Of a stretch of 64,000 nucleotides of DNA, positions 53,722 to 62,545 are shown piece by piece. A program made the position numbers and the translations under genes. Source of the stretch: Chitinophaga pinensis (lineage in GTDB: Bacteria > Bacteroidota > Bacteroidia > UKL13-3); the NCBI GenBank assembly GCA_945898275.1, contig CAMDHZ010000006.1, positions 100,092 through 164,091 of the forward strand. Reading direction: 5' to 3'. Numbering within the stretch: the stretch's first letter is position 1; each line of letters opens with the position of its first letter. The notes beneath the pieces are model-generated. The model did not search any database. It was not told where the DNA came from and saw nothing but the letters and a program-made list of their open reading frames with translations.

Positions 53722-55679
53722 AATTGATATTGTAAGGTGAGTTGAAAATTTCTTAAAGGCATAGGTCTGTTTACCATAATTTGATAGGTTTCATTCAAAA
53801 GGTTTTGGATGCTTATTTGTAAACTAAAAGCATGGTTTTTTAGGTTCAAACCATAACTTGCTGCAAGGCTATGCAACTGATAGGGAGCTAACCAGCTTTG
53901 GTTGTCTGAGCTGGTAAATCTATTGCCTACATAATTCCAAGTATATAAAATAGCTAACCTCTTAAAATTTACTCCTGTTTGTACTTGTTGTTTTATTCTT
54001 GGTGTAAAAATCAATTGTTTGTTTAGCGATGAATCGGCACCTAGCTTGCTGCTCACCGGTGTGGCCTGTGTTACATCAAGCAATCCGCCTAAGTGCAATT
54101 TGGATTTACCAAGTAACATCCCAATTTGCCATTGCCATTCTATGCCTTTGCTTACCACTTGGTGCACATTCATGGGTTTACTTAAGTTTCCAGAAACGGG
54201 AACCCATAAAATCCAATTGCTGATTTCTTTGTGATATGCAGTTATAGTATGGCTAAAGCTTATCGATTTAGGCAGGTCAAATTTATTTCGTACACTTATT
54301 TCATAACTCATTCCATCTTCTGCTTGCAACGCAGGATTTCCCATCTGCGGCCAATACAAATCATTAAAGGTAGGGAGCCTATAACTTCTCGAGGCATTTG
54401 CTAAAACAGTAAAGCTTTTATGTATAAACCATTGCAAACCATAAGAAGGCATCAATGGAACGCGTTTCCCATCTACCCATTCACTTCTTAAACTAATTTG
54501 CTGCTGCAACTTGGAAGTAAAAGCATTGTGTTTTATTGAACCAAAAATGGCATTTCTAACTTGTGTTGCTTCAAGGGTGTAGAAGTTGCCATTTTGAAAC
54601 AAACTTCCATTGCCTTGCAAGCCTTGGCTCATGCCGCTTAAGAGAATATCTATTTTTTTACCATGCCAAAACTGATCTAAAAACTGTGTAAATTGTATTC
54701 CCTTCGTTTGGCTCAAACCGTTTAATAAATCATTGTAAACTATTTCATCTTTAAAGAAGCCTGTTCTGCTTTGCAGTTCATACTGTTGTTTCTTATATTT
54801 ATACTCACCCATTAACCGCAACTGCTTGTCGTGCTGAGTGGCATTGGCAATTGGGGTAATTGAAAATTCAGGCAAATTCCTTTGCGCTTCTTGCCACCAA
54901 AGTCTTAGGCCAACTTCATGGTGTTTGCCCAATAAACCACTTATTTCATGCAGGTAGGCATATTGTTTAAAATTTGCATGACTAGCTCTAGAAACCTCTG
55001 GCGAAACTTGTGAATTACCAGGTTGCAACAAGTTTGCCTTATGAAAGGTAAACTCATTTTGCCCTTGTTGACGATAAACACCCAAGTTGTTTTTCCATTT
55101 TCCAAATTGCAATTGCACTTTCGCACCAAGTGTGTTCAAGCCAAAACTTCCAATACCAGACATCAATTTGAGGTGGTTTCCCTCAAGCGATTTGTTTTGG
55201 GTTTGTAAATGAATGCTTCCTCCTATGGCACCTGAGCCAAATAGCACAGCCGGACTTCCATATTGTAAGGCAATGCCTTCCAACAAAAAGCTTGGTAATA
55301 AAGCTAAGTCTGTTTGCCCATTTAGCGGACTTTGCAAAGCAAAACCATTCCAAAGTACTGGCGTATGGTTAGCATTTCCGCCTCTAAACGAAGCGGTGGC
55401 CAAAGCAGCTGGGCCGTAGCTTTTTATAAATATTTGGCTTTGATTGCCTAAAAGTTGAGCCAAGCTTTGTTGCTGGTAATGAAGCAAAATAGCGCTGTCT
55501 AGTAATTGAAATTTACTACCTGCAAAAAAGTTTGGGTACCTTAGTCCAACAACTTTTACCGCAGGCAATACTTTGCTGGTGTCGGTTTGAACCAAGGGAT
55601 TTGCCCACAGTGATTGGATACACAAAAGTGCAAAATAGAATAGGCCTATAGCCTTGTATTGTAGTTGTTTTTTTACCAT
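53718..55679 (-). CDS. btuB: TonB-dependent receptor, BtuB-like
   Basis: The 653-residue outer-membrane receptor has a signal peptide (GLFYFALLCIQSLWANP), a TonB-box-like stretch near LPAVKVVG, a plug domain (QSLAQLLGNQSQIFIKSYGPAALATASFRGGNANHTPVLWNGF) and a long barrel. The first gene downstream of a cobalamin riboswitch and the small size fit a B12 transporter of the BtuB class. It needs TonB/ExbBD from elsewhere. The next gene overlaps by 4 bp, starting a tightly coupled four-gene chain. Confidence 0.88.
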   Translation of the reverse strand: MVKKQLQYKAIGLFYFALLCIQSLWANPLVQTDTSKVLPAVKVVGLRYPNFFAGSKFQLLDSAILLHYQQQSLAQLLGNQSQIFIKSYGPAALATASFRGGNANHTPVLWNGFALQSPLNGQTDLALLPSFLLEGIALQYGSPAVLFGSGAIGGSIHLQTQNKSLEGNHLKLMSGIGSFGLNTLGAKVQLQFGKWKNNLGVYRQQGQNEFTFHKANLLQPGNSQVSPEVSRASHANFKQYAYLHEISGLLGKHHEVGLRLWWQEAQRNLPEFSITPIANATQHDKQLRLMGEYKYKKQQYELQSRTGFFKDEIVYNDLLNGLSQTKGIQFTQFLDQFWHGKKIDILLSGMSQGLQGNGSLFQNGNFYTLEATQVRNAIFGSIKHNAFTSKLQQQISLRSEWVDGKRVPLMPSYGLQWFIHKSFTVLANASRSYRLPTFNDLYWPQMGNPALQAEDGMSYEISVRNKFDLPKSISFSHTITAYHKEISNWILWVPVSGNLSKPMNVHQVVSKGIEWQWQIGMLLGKSKLHLGGLLDVTQATPVSSKLGADSSLNKQLIFTPRIKQQVQTGVNFKRLAILYTWNYVGNRFTSSDNQSWLAPYQLHSLAASYGLNLKNHAFSLQISIQNLLNETYQIMVNRPMPLRNFQLTLQYQL

Positions 55680-55724
55680 AGTTCAGCCAACTCTTTTTCC
55701 CGAGAGTCAATTGATTGTTATTTG

Positions 55725-55915
55725 CTATGGCAGGTCTTCTGACTTACACCTATTTTACCGGCCTTCCCATCCCTGTAAATCAGGACAGTGGCAAAGAGAG
55801 GATAAAATTTGCTGACAATGTCAGCTGGTGCTTACAGCAGCGGGTACTGTTCAAGATTTTCACTCGATTCCCTTTTCATACACAACCGTAATTGTGTAAC
55901 CGAAAGCATGACAAA
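55725..55915 (-). promoter_or_regulatory. Cobalamin riboswitch
   Basis: Read on the minus strand it holds, in order, a GAAAAGGGAA box, an ACAGTACCCGCTGCTGTAA segment, GCCACTG, GGGAAGG, and the B12 box AGTCAGAAGACCTGCC (55729-55745), all canonical parts of the cobalamin aptamer. It ends about 45 bases before the receptor start at 55679 and should repress the downstream operon when adenosylcobalamin is bound. Confidence 0.96.
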
Positions 55916-55978
55916 AATAGTCAGAGATTTTTCTATTGCAACAAAAACTTTTGCAAATAGGCTTTGGTTCAAACCGAA

Positions 55979-57391
55979 TTATTGCACCTCGTAAGCGCCA
56001 ATACTTGGGTTTACAGCATTTCTACTTCTTCCTTTTAAATCAAAAAAAACACCCACAGCAATACCCGTATTGGCACAAGGTGAAGTTGATTCTATTTCGT
56101 AATCGTATTTGGAGGCATTCTTAAATTTTGGGTCGCGGTTAAGGATATTTCCATTGATGGCTAGGTTAAAATTCTTTGTTTTGATTAGGCAAGCCTCAAT
56201 GCGTTTGGTTTGAACTGGTTCTCCATCTGGGTCTTCAAATACAAGGAGTTCATCATCTAAACTGCCATAAATGATATTGTTTTGAAGGATAAATGACAAG
56301 GGGAATTTGTATAGGATTTTTCCATCCTGGTCTCTTCCTGGCGCATTGGATAGGTAAAAGCCTGGGTCTTTTCTGCCAGCATTTTGGCTTTGTGCAGAAA
56401 ACGTGTTGTGAAGCAATTCATAGGTTCCGCCAAGTTCTCCAATAAAAGTGAATAGGCCACAATTGCTCACCAAGCAGTTTTCCATTTTTACCTTTGCGGT
56501 ATAATTTAACATGCCTACTGCGCTCATGTTTCTAACAATGGTTTCTTTAACTTCTAAGCCAAAGGTACCAGCGCTGGGCATTGAGTCCACCTCTATGCCA
56601 ATGTATCCATTTTTGATAATGGCACCAGTAATTTTATTGCCGCTACTTCCGGGTAAAAATCTTAAGCCAATCCATTGGCCTGCCAGTTCTTTGTAATCAT
56701 CATCAAGCCTGCTTCCTTCAAAAATAACAGGCTTATCTACAGTTCCATTTACCACCAAAGTACCTTGAATAAGAATGGCAGAATTATTATAATTATGAAT
56801 TCGAGTGCCTGCTTCAATGGTAAGGGTGCAGCCTTTTGGAATGAGAATGGAATCATAAATGACATAAGGCTTTTCGTTGGTCCACAGCAAATTGCCTGCA
56901 TTGCAATTTAACACTTCATTTTGAAAGTAATTAGCATCTTGGGTCCAAGCAACAAGGTCAACATCCTGTTTGTTTCCATTGGTTTCAAACAGAATTTGGT
57001 CGGCTACAATAAATGGGGTATTACTTCCTACTTGGTTGATATAGGCTTGCACAAAAATGTAAATACTGTCTTCGCCTCTAATTTCAATTTCAGGAAAAGA
57101 ATTGCCACTTCTTCCATCTACATTGAGTTTAAAGATGCCATAAAAATTGCCAGCCAAAGAAATATTTGTTTTTACAGCTTCTTTATTAGGATTGGTTACC
57201 CGCACCTGAAGGGTAACCGAGCGAGGCGAATTTGGATTTTCACCCAGTTTAGAAAAAATGGTATCGAAAAAAACAGTATCAGTAGAAAAGCTTAGGCTGA
57301 CCCTATCTTTTGTAAATACATCCTGCTTTCGGCAGCTTTGTAGGCCTCCAATTAGAAGAAGGACTAGAACTATCGGGATTAATCTTTTCAA
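55979..57391 (-). CDS. Lipoprotein with right-handed beta-helix region
   Basis: The lipobox LQSC gives Cys20 as the lipidated residue of 470. The N-terminal part is beta-rich (SLSFSTDTVFFDTIFSKLG), and from about 170 comes a parallel beta-helix style region: LTIEAGTRIHNYNNSAILIQGTLVVNG, KITGAIIKNGYIGIEV and ETIVRNMSAVGML. This layout is common in Bacteroidota surface lipoproteins with unclear function. One intergenic iterated word lies just past its stop (55966). Confidence 0.75.
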   Translation of the reverse strand: MKRLIPIVLVLLLIGGLQSCRKQDVFTKDRVSLSFSTDTVFFDTIFSKLGENPNSPRSVTLQVRVTNPNKEAVKTNISLAGNFYGIFKLNVDGRSGNSFPEIEIRGEDSIYIFVQAYINQVGSNTPFIVADQILFETNGNKQDVDLVAWTQDANYFQNEVLNCNAGNLLWTNEKPYVIYDSILIPKGCTLTIEAGTRIHNYNNSAILIQGTLVVNGTVDKPVIFEGSRLDDDYKELAGQWIGLRFLPGSSGNKITGAIIKNGYIGIEVDSMPSAGTFGLEVKETIVRNMSAVGMLNYTAKVKMENCLVSNCGLFTFIGELGGTYELLHNTFSAQSQNAGRKDPGFYLSNAPGRDQDGKILYKFPLSFILQNNIIYGSLDDELLVFEDPDGEPVQTKRIEACLIKTKNFNLAINGNILNRDPKFKNASKYDYEIESTSPCANTGIAVGVFFDLKGRSRNAVNPSIGAYEVQ

Positions 57392-57443
57392 TTTTAATGA
57401 GTTTGGTTCAGACGGTTAAACGCAAATGTATTGATACTTGTTG

Positions 57444-57860
57444 TTAAATGGAATAGCGTTCGATAATCCAATCTGGAATTTGGGCAGCTCTGCCATTGCT
57501 TATTAAAATCATGGTATAGTTAAAATATCCAGTGCAAGATTCTTTGCGGTTGTCTGCCCTAAGAATTCTGAAGTTGACTTTAACGCCATCTTTATAAAAT
57601 TCGTCGATGTGCGTTTCAACAATTAACTCGTCTCCTAATCCCAAAGGGCGTTTAAATTCGATGAAGGTATTCCTTACAACCCAGCCATAGCCATGTTTCA
57701 TAAATTCTTGGATAGGCATTTTATAGCAGCGTTCCATTTGGTCGTAGCGCGCGGCTAACACATAATCTATGTATTTACTGCTATGGACATGAATGTTCAT
57801 GTCAATATCATCTGGCCTAACTCTAAGCAGTGTTTCGAAACGGGTTTTATTTAGATTCAT
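57444..57860 (-). CDS. Acyl-CoA thioesterase, 4-hydroxybenzoyl-CoA thioesterase family
   Basis: The 138 residues have the hot-dog fold: RFETLLRVRPDDIDMNIHVHSSKYIDYVLAARYDQM with an active-site Asp region, then FIEFKRPLGLGDELIVETHIDEF and FRILRADNRKESCTGYFNYTMI. Length and motif order fit YbgC/4HBT-type thioesterases. Substrate is not known. It stands alone, divergent from the CHU_C protein gene. Confidence 0.85.
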   Translation of the reverse strand: MNLNKTRFETLLRVRPDDIDMNIHVHSSKYIDYVLAARYDQMERCYKMPIQEFMKHGYGWVVRNTFIEFKRPLGLGDELIVETHIDEFYKDGVKVNFRILRADNRKESCTGYFNYTMILISNGRAAQIPDWIIERYSI

Positions 57861-57993
57861 TTAGACTTGCAATTTAAGGGATACGAACAAAAACTTTATG
57901 AGAATTAAATCCTTATAGAGAATATATAGTAAGTAAATCGTAAAAAAAAACGATATTCGAATTTAATTGCCTCAAGTTCATAAGTTTGTTTTG

Positions 57994-60369
57994 ATGAAAT
58001 CCGCCCTAATGTATGTATTAATGTTTTGCTCCTTATCGGTTGGAGCCACGCATTTGGTGGGCGGAATGATAGAGTTAAAGTGGAATGGAGGCGATAGTTA
58101 TACCATTCGTGTGAAGGTGTTAAGAGATTGTGAGAATGGAAATCCAGGGGCATATTTTGATGATCCAATTCCTGTGGGTATTTTCGAAAAAGGCACCAAT
58201 GCCAAAAAAGCTGAGTTTTCCCTAAATTTTTCAAGTATCAATGATGATACTTTAAGTTTTACGGGTGAAAACTGTGCTAACATTATAACTGGTTGTACAC
58301 ACATAGCCACCTATTCAAAAAATGTAACTTTAAATTCTAATGTTTATAATAGCAACAATGGCTATTATTTATCATGGCAAAGATGCTGCAGAAATGACAT
58401 TATCAATAACATTATCAATCCTAAAGATGCGTCGATGGCCTTGTATACAGAGGTTCCGAATTTAAAAACAGTTAAAAATAGTTCGCCTCGATATATTAAC
58501 AATCCTGTTACCTTGTTATGTGTGAGCAATCTTTTCGAATACAACATGAATTTTGTTGATGACGACGGAGATGTGTTAAAATATAGCTTTATCAATCCCT
58601 TAAATGGAGATTTAAATAGAGACCAACCAACTTCAGCCATTGCAAGACCAGGCCCGTATTCATCTGTAGTTTACAGACCAGGCTATTCAAATGCAGGTCC
58701 AATTCAAGGGAGTTTGCCGCTAGAAATTAATGAGACCACCGGTTTAATAAAATGCAATCCTAGTACACCTGGTGTTTATGTGGCTAGTATTCTAGTGGAG
58801 GAATTTCGGTTTGGGGTAAAGATTGGCGAAGTGCGTTTGGAGCTTCAATTTAGCGTAACCATTTGCCCTAATAATCCACCTTTGAGCAGTGTTACTACCT
58901 TTAACGACCAATTGATTTTAGAAGATACCGTTAGGATTCCAGTATATGAGGAGGTTTGTTTTAAAATAAGGGGAATAGATATAGAAGACTCAGTTTATTT
59001 GAGTGTTCGCATGGGAGATTTAGATTCAAGCATTACTTCTCGCCCAGTGTTTGATAGTCTAGTTGCTGGTGTAAAATCGGTTCAAACTACTGTTTGCTGG
59101 AAGGGTACTTGCGAATTGGAAGACATCGCGCCGGTTCCATTTTATGTGAACCTAAAAGATAATGGCTGCCCAATAGCAAGAAGCGTGGAAACTAAATTTT
59201 ATGTAAAGTTTACGCCAATGCCCAAGGTTCCGTCTACAGATTTACTGTGCATGACTTTGGCAGATTTTAAAGAGACTACCGTTTACCTTGGAGATTCTAG
59301 CGAGCCTAAAGACCCATTTTTTGCCTATTATTTGGTTTTTAGAGGTATTAATAATGCTAACTTCCAGGTTATTGATACTTTATACAACAAGGTTTCTAGG
59401 TTAATATTTGACCCAAACACCCCAGATTATCACAAAATAAACTATACCTACTATATGGTTGGGGTGAACCAATGCGGCGATTTAGGTCAAACCAGCGACA
59501 CACTAGGAACGTTTGAACAATTGGAATTTATCCCCCAAAAGCAGTTTCTTAAATTTGTGAGTGTAGAAAATAATAAAGCCATAAAAATCAATTGGCCGCA
59601 AACACCTGAGAGAGACTTTGCCAAATACTATTTATATAAAACTACCAATGGTAATCCTTCTTTTGAAACCTTAAAAGTGTTTGAATCAATAACCGACACA
59701 GCCTTCTTAGATACCGCAGTGGATGTGGCAAATACCAGTTATTGTTACCATTTGGTGATGCTTGATACCTGCGAAAATATGGGGCCACAAGGGAAAATTG
59801 CCTGCTCAATGGTTTTGAAGGGAACTGCTCAGAAGTTCAAGAACACTTTGAGCTTCAATGCTTATGAAGGTTGGAGCGGCGGTGTAGAGGAATACAGAAT
59901 TATGCGTGCCGACCCAGCAACTCCTTATGCAAAAGTGGGTAATGCAAATTCTTCATTAAGGTATTTGGATGAAGAGTTGAATTTTAATGAGGGATTATTT
60001 TATTATTACATCTATGCTAAAGAGCAAAATGGCTTAACAAATGCGCCTTTTTTTGATACTTATAGTGTTTCAAATACCATCGAATTATATCAGCCTCCAA
60101 ATTTATACGTGCCAAATGCATTTACAGCAAATGGAGATGGGCTCAACGATAAATTTCAATGGGTGCCAGTTTTTGTAAAGGATTTAGAAGTAAGAATTTA
60201 TAACCGTTGGGGCGAAACTGTTTTTGAAAGTAAAGACAAACTTGCCCAGTGGGACGCTACCTATAAAGGCAGTCCGGTTCAAGAGGATGTGTATTTTTAT
60301 ATTATCTCCTATACTGGGTATGAAGGCACCCAGAAATCAACATCTGGAAGTTTCACCCTTTTGAGGTAA
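57994..60369 (+). CDS. Surface protein with CHU_C gliding-motility-associated C-terminus
   Basis: The ATG at 57994 (MKSALMYVLMFCSLSVGATHLVGGMIELKW) is chosen over the TTG at 57967; it gives a signal peptide cleaved near VGA/THLVGG. The 791 residues start with a module seen in many T9SS secreted proteins (RVKVLRDCENGNPGAYFDDPI, CRNDIINNI) and end in FTANGDGLNDKFQW ... RIYNRWGETVFESKD ... FTLLR, the CHU_C/gliding C-terminal domain. No repeats like the adhesin at 34645 are seen. Probably exported by type IX secretion. Confidence 0.88.
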   Translation: MKSALMYVLMFCSLSVGATHLVGGMIELKWNGGDSYTIRVKVLRDCENGNPGAYFDDPIPVGIFEKGTNAKKAEFSLNFSSINDDTLSFTGENCANIITGCTHIATYSKNVTLNSNVYNSNNGYYLSWQRCCRNDIINNIINPKDASMALYTEVPNLKTVKNSSPRYINNPVTLLCVSNLFEYNMNFVDDDGDVLKYSFINPLNGDLNRDQPTSAIARPGPYSSVVYRPGYSNAGPIQGSLPLEINETTGLIKCNPSTPGVYVASILVEEFRFGVKIGEVRLELQFSVTICPNNPPLSSVTTFNDQLILEDTVRIPVYEEVCFKIRGIDIEDSVYLSVRMGDLDSSITSRPVFDSLVAGVKSVQTTVCWKGTCELEDIAPVPFYVNLKDNGCPIARSVETKFYVKFTPMPKVPSTDLLCMTLADFKETTVYLGDSSEPKDPFFAYYLVFRGINNANFQVIDTLYNKVSRLIFDPNTPDYHKINYTYYMVGVNQCGDLGQTSDTLGTFEQLEFIPQKQFLKFVSVENNKAIKINWPQTPERDFAKYYLYKTTNGNPSFETLKVFESITDTAFLDTAVDVANTSYCYHLVMLDTCENMGPQGKIACSMVLKGTAQKFKNTLSFNAYEGWSGGVEEYRIMRADPATPYAKVGNANSSLRYLDEELNFNEGLFYYYIYAKEQNGLTNAPFFDTYSVSNTIELYQPPNLYVPNAFTANGDGLNDKFQWVPVFVKDLEVRIYNRWGETVFESKDKLAQWDATYKGSPVQEDVYFYIISYTGYEGTQKSTSGSFTLLR

Positions 60370-60401
60370 GTGATTGGTTTGCAGTATAAAACCATCTGCT
60401 T

Positions 60402-60435
60402 CCCAAATTGAAATTAGTATCATTTTGGGTTTTTC
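60402..60435 (+). terminator. Weak intrinsic terminator
   Basis: CCCAAA (60402-60407) pairs with TTTGGG (60424-60429) around a 16-base loop and is followed by TTTTT. It is 33 bp beyond the CHU_C protein stop. The stem is short, so confidence is low. Confidence 0.3.
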
Positions 60436-60568
60436 CACCTTTTATTAACTTTTATTTGCCTGAGGTTGAAAAGCATGGGAAAGTTTACCATGAATTAGGA
60501 AAATCTTAATCTTCCAAAACCGTGCTTTTTTGTATTTTTACAGCCCAGATTTAGGAGGAACAAAGTGT

Positions 60569-60919
60569 ATGTTAGAAGAAAAACCAGTATTATTAGTTAA
60601 ACGCAAAAACATTCAATTGGTCATTGATTATTGTTTAGACCAACGCACAGGCTTCACTGTAAGTCCGCGTGCCATTTCTAACGACGATTTCGAATTAGAA
60701 GTTGATGTGAATGGAATTAAGCAAGCAATTGCCTTAGGTATGTTTGCTAAAGAAAATAAAATAGAGGTGGCAGGTTTAGGTGAGTTAGCAAAACCTAAAA
60801 CAAGCGCAGCAAGAAAGCCAGAAGCGAAAGAGGCTCCTTCTTTGATGTCTCAGCCTTCTATTGAACCAAAAGAAGATGGTTCGTTATTAAGTTTCGACTT
60901 AAATGTTACTGACAACTAG
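60569..60919 (+). CDS. Hypothetical protein
   Basis: The ATG at 60569 follows a GGAGGA site 7-12 bases upstream and is preferred to the TTG at 60530, giving 116 residues. The N-terminal half is globular (VLLVKRKNIQLVIDYCLDQRTGFTVSPR, NDDFELEVDVNGIKQAIALGMFAKEN), followed by a lysine/proline/alanine-rich linker and an acidic end. No signal or membrane segment, and no known family is recognised. It is followed by a strong terminator, so it is a single-gene transcript. Confidence 0.65.
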   Translation: MLEEKPVLLVKRKNIQLVIDYCLDQRTGFTVSPRAISNDDFELEVDVNGIKQAIALGMFAKENKIEVAGLGELAKPKTSAARKPEAKEAPSLMSQPSIEPKEDGSLLSFDLNVTDN

Positions 60920-60995
60920 GTTTTATTACCTAAAAGTTGTTGCCATATTTAAGGATTCGTTGTTCTGATTAAACAGCGAAGATTTGATTGATTAC

Positions 60996-61030
60996 ACAAG
61001 AATGGGAGCTTAGGCTCCTATTCTTGTTTT
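60996..61030 (+). terminator. Intrinsic terminator
   Basis: ACAAGAATGGGAGC (60996-61009) pairs over 14 positions with 61014-61027 around TTAG and runs into TTTT. It closes the hypothetical gene and lies just before the pseudouridine synthase gene. Confidence 0.85.
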
Positions 61031-61051
61031 AAGTGGTTATCTTTGGAACGG

Positions 61052-62164
61052 ATGGAGCAATATTCAGAAGAAGAAATTCAACAATTTGAAGAGCAAGAAC
61101 AAGAACTCTTCGAACATTTTCGCATAGTAGTAGACAAAGGCCAGAGCTTGTTAAGAATAGATAAATTCTTAATGAACCGAATGGAGAATGCAAGCCGAAC
61201 CAAAATTCAGGCAGCTGCGGACGCAGGTTCGATTTTAGTTAATGAAAAGCCAGTAAAATCTAGTTACAAGGTAAAGCCTTTGGATGTTATTTCCATTGTT
61301 TTACCAACGCCACCAAAGGATACAGAGATAGTTCCAGAAGACATTCCAATTACCATTATCTATGAGGATGAACAGGTAATGTTGGTCAATAAGAATCCAG
61401 GGATGGTGGTTCACCCAGGGTATAATAATGTAAGTGGAACTTTGGTTAACGCGCTTGCTTGGCATTTGAAAGACCTAGCTTTCGCTAAAGAAAATAATGT
61501 ACGCCCAGGTCTTGTTCACCGCATTGATAAAAATACCAGTGGCATTTTAGTAATAGCCAAAAGCGATATAGCCATGACACATTTGGCTAAGCAGTTTTTT
61601 GACCATAGCATTGAGCGCACCTATCAAGCCTTGGTTTGGGGAGATTTTGAGGTAGAGGAAGGCACAATTACTGGTTATATTGGTAGAAGTGCAAAAGACA
61701 GAAAAGTATTTCAGTTGTATGATGACCCTGAAAAGGGAAAATGGAGTGTAACACATTATAAAGTGCTAGAGCGTTTGCATTATGTAACTTTGATTGAATG
61801 TAGGTTAGAAACAGGCCGCACACATCAAATCAGGGTGCACTTGAAAAGTATTGGTCACCCTATTTTTTCGGATGAAACGTATGGAGGAGCACATGTGGTA
61901 AAAGGAACGAGCTTTACGCGATATAAGCAGTTTGTAGAAAATTGCTTTGAGTTAATGCCACGCCAAGGTTTACATGCAAAATCCTTGGGCTTTATACATC
62001 CCATCACCAAAAAGAAAATGATGTTTGACAGCGAACTTCCTGCCGATTTTGCGGCTGTATTAGATAAATGGAGGCATTATGTGCAATATAATCCATACGA
62101 AGAAGAGGAGCAAAAGCACAAACTAGACAATGCCGAGCAGAAATTGATGAGTCAGAAGAAGTAG
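61052..62164 (+). CDS. RluD-family pseudouridine synthase
   Basis: The ATG at 61052 (MEQYSEEEIQQFEEQEQ) is used instead of the TTG at 61043. The 370 residues comprise an acidic N-terminal extension, an S4 domain (LLRIDKFLMNRMENASRTKIQAAADAGSILVNEKPV), then the RluA/RluD catalytic domain with the HRIDKNTSGIL motif holding the catalytic Asp, and ETGRTHQIRVHLKSIGHPI. It modifies rRNA, probably the 23S helix 69 if a true RluD orthologue. The last 30 residues are a charged tail. Confidence 0.92.
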   Translation: MEQYSEEEIQQFEEQEQELFEHFRIVVDKGQSLLRIDKFLMNRMENASRTKIQAAADAGSILVNEKPVKSSYKVKPLDVISIVLPTPPKDTEIVPEDIPITIIYEDEQVMLVNKNPGMVVHPGYNNVSGTLVNALAWHLKDLAFAKENNVRPGLVHRIDKNTSGILVIAKSDIAMTHLAKQFFDHSIERTYQALVWGDFEVEEGTITGYIGRSAKDRKVFQLYDDPEKGKWSVTHYKVLERLHYVTLIECRLETGRTHQIRVHLKSIGHPIFSDETYGGAHVVKGTSFTRYKQFVENCFELMPRQGLHAKSLGFIHPITKKKMMFDSELPADFAAVLDKWRHYVQYNPYEEEEQKHKLDNAEQKLMSQKK

Positions 62165-62223
62165 CCGCCATTTTCCTCACAGATGCTAGAGATTTTCACA
62201 GATTACTAAAGATCTAGTTTACA

Positions 62224-62355
62224 CATGTTGTACCAAGCAGGTACCCATCTTGTACCAAGCAGGTACCCATGTTGTACCAAGCGGGTATCCATGTTTTACC
62301 GAGCAGGTACCCATGTTAATCCAAGCGGGTACCCATGTTACACCAAGGGGGTACC
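62224..62355. repeat. Six 22-bp tandem repeats rich in GGTACC words
   Basis: Units at 62224, 62246, 62268, 62290, 62312 and 62334 are each 22 bp with no spacers, consensus CATGTTGTACCAAGCAGGTACC. Each carries GTACC and GGTAC arms in inverted orientation, both within the unit and across its junction. Because 22 is not a multiple of 3, the long frames on both strands here are not genes. The period is close to two DNA turns. Confidence 0.9.
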
Positions 62356-62479
62356 CAAACAGTATGGAGCAAGAGTGAAGATAAAGAGGGTAGCGTCGGT
62401 AGCGTCCCATTAAGTGTGTAAACTCAAAAAAAAACAGGTCTTAGCGGAGCTGAAATGCAGTCATTGAGCTTGTCGAAAC

Positions 62480-62510
62480 AAAAAAGCCCCTGATTTCTCA
62501 GAGGCTTTTG
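62480..62510. terminator. Bidirectional terminator
   Basis: AAAAAGCCCCTGA, loop TTTC, TCAGAGGCTTTT, with one wobble. It lies 36 bp beyond the stop of the T9SS gene at the right edge and has T-runs on both strands. Confidence 0.8.
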
Positions 62511-62545
62511 CGGTGCGGACGGGACTACTGGGTTCGAGTTCGTTT

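Larger units (their letters stand above)
1726..55975. repeat. Dispersed iterated word GGTTTGAACC (20 copies)
   Basis: Exact copies of GGTTTGAACC start on the plus strand at 4207, 8893, 9682, 27857, 32406, 32875, 35601, 50449, 52816 and 55584, and as GGTTCAAACC at 1726, 10583, 10633, 21064, 31074, 32440, 48015, 49789, 53843 and 55966. Seventeen lie in genes, in four different codon phases (VQT, GLN, GSN, RFK), and three are intergenic. The extended form is roughly TTCGGTTTGAACCAAA. The coordinates given span the first to the last copy. Confidence 0.9.

Noticed and set aside
56921..57295. Plus-strand frame of 124 codons
   Set aside because: Shadow of the minus-strand beta-helix lipoprotein gene.
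62224..62355. CRISPR array
   Set aside because: Units are contiguous with no spacers, and no cas genes are present.
62219..62413. Frames of about 62 residues on both strands over the 22-bp array
   Set aside because: The repeat period is not a multiple of three, there is no ribosome site, and the peptides are repeat translations.
62510..62545. tRNA-like end (GCGGACGGGACT ... GGGTTCGAG)
   Set aside because: The bases resemble a tRNA acceptor/T-arm fragment, but the orientation of the two pieces conflicts and no cloverleaf can be made. Perhaps a decayed tRNA end.
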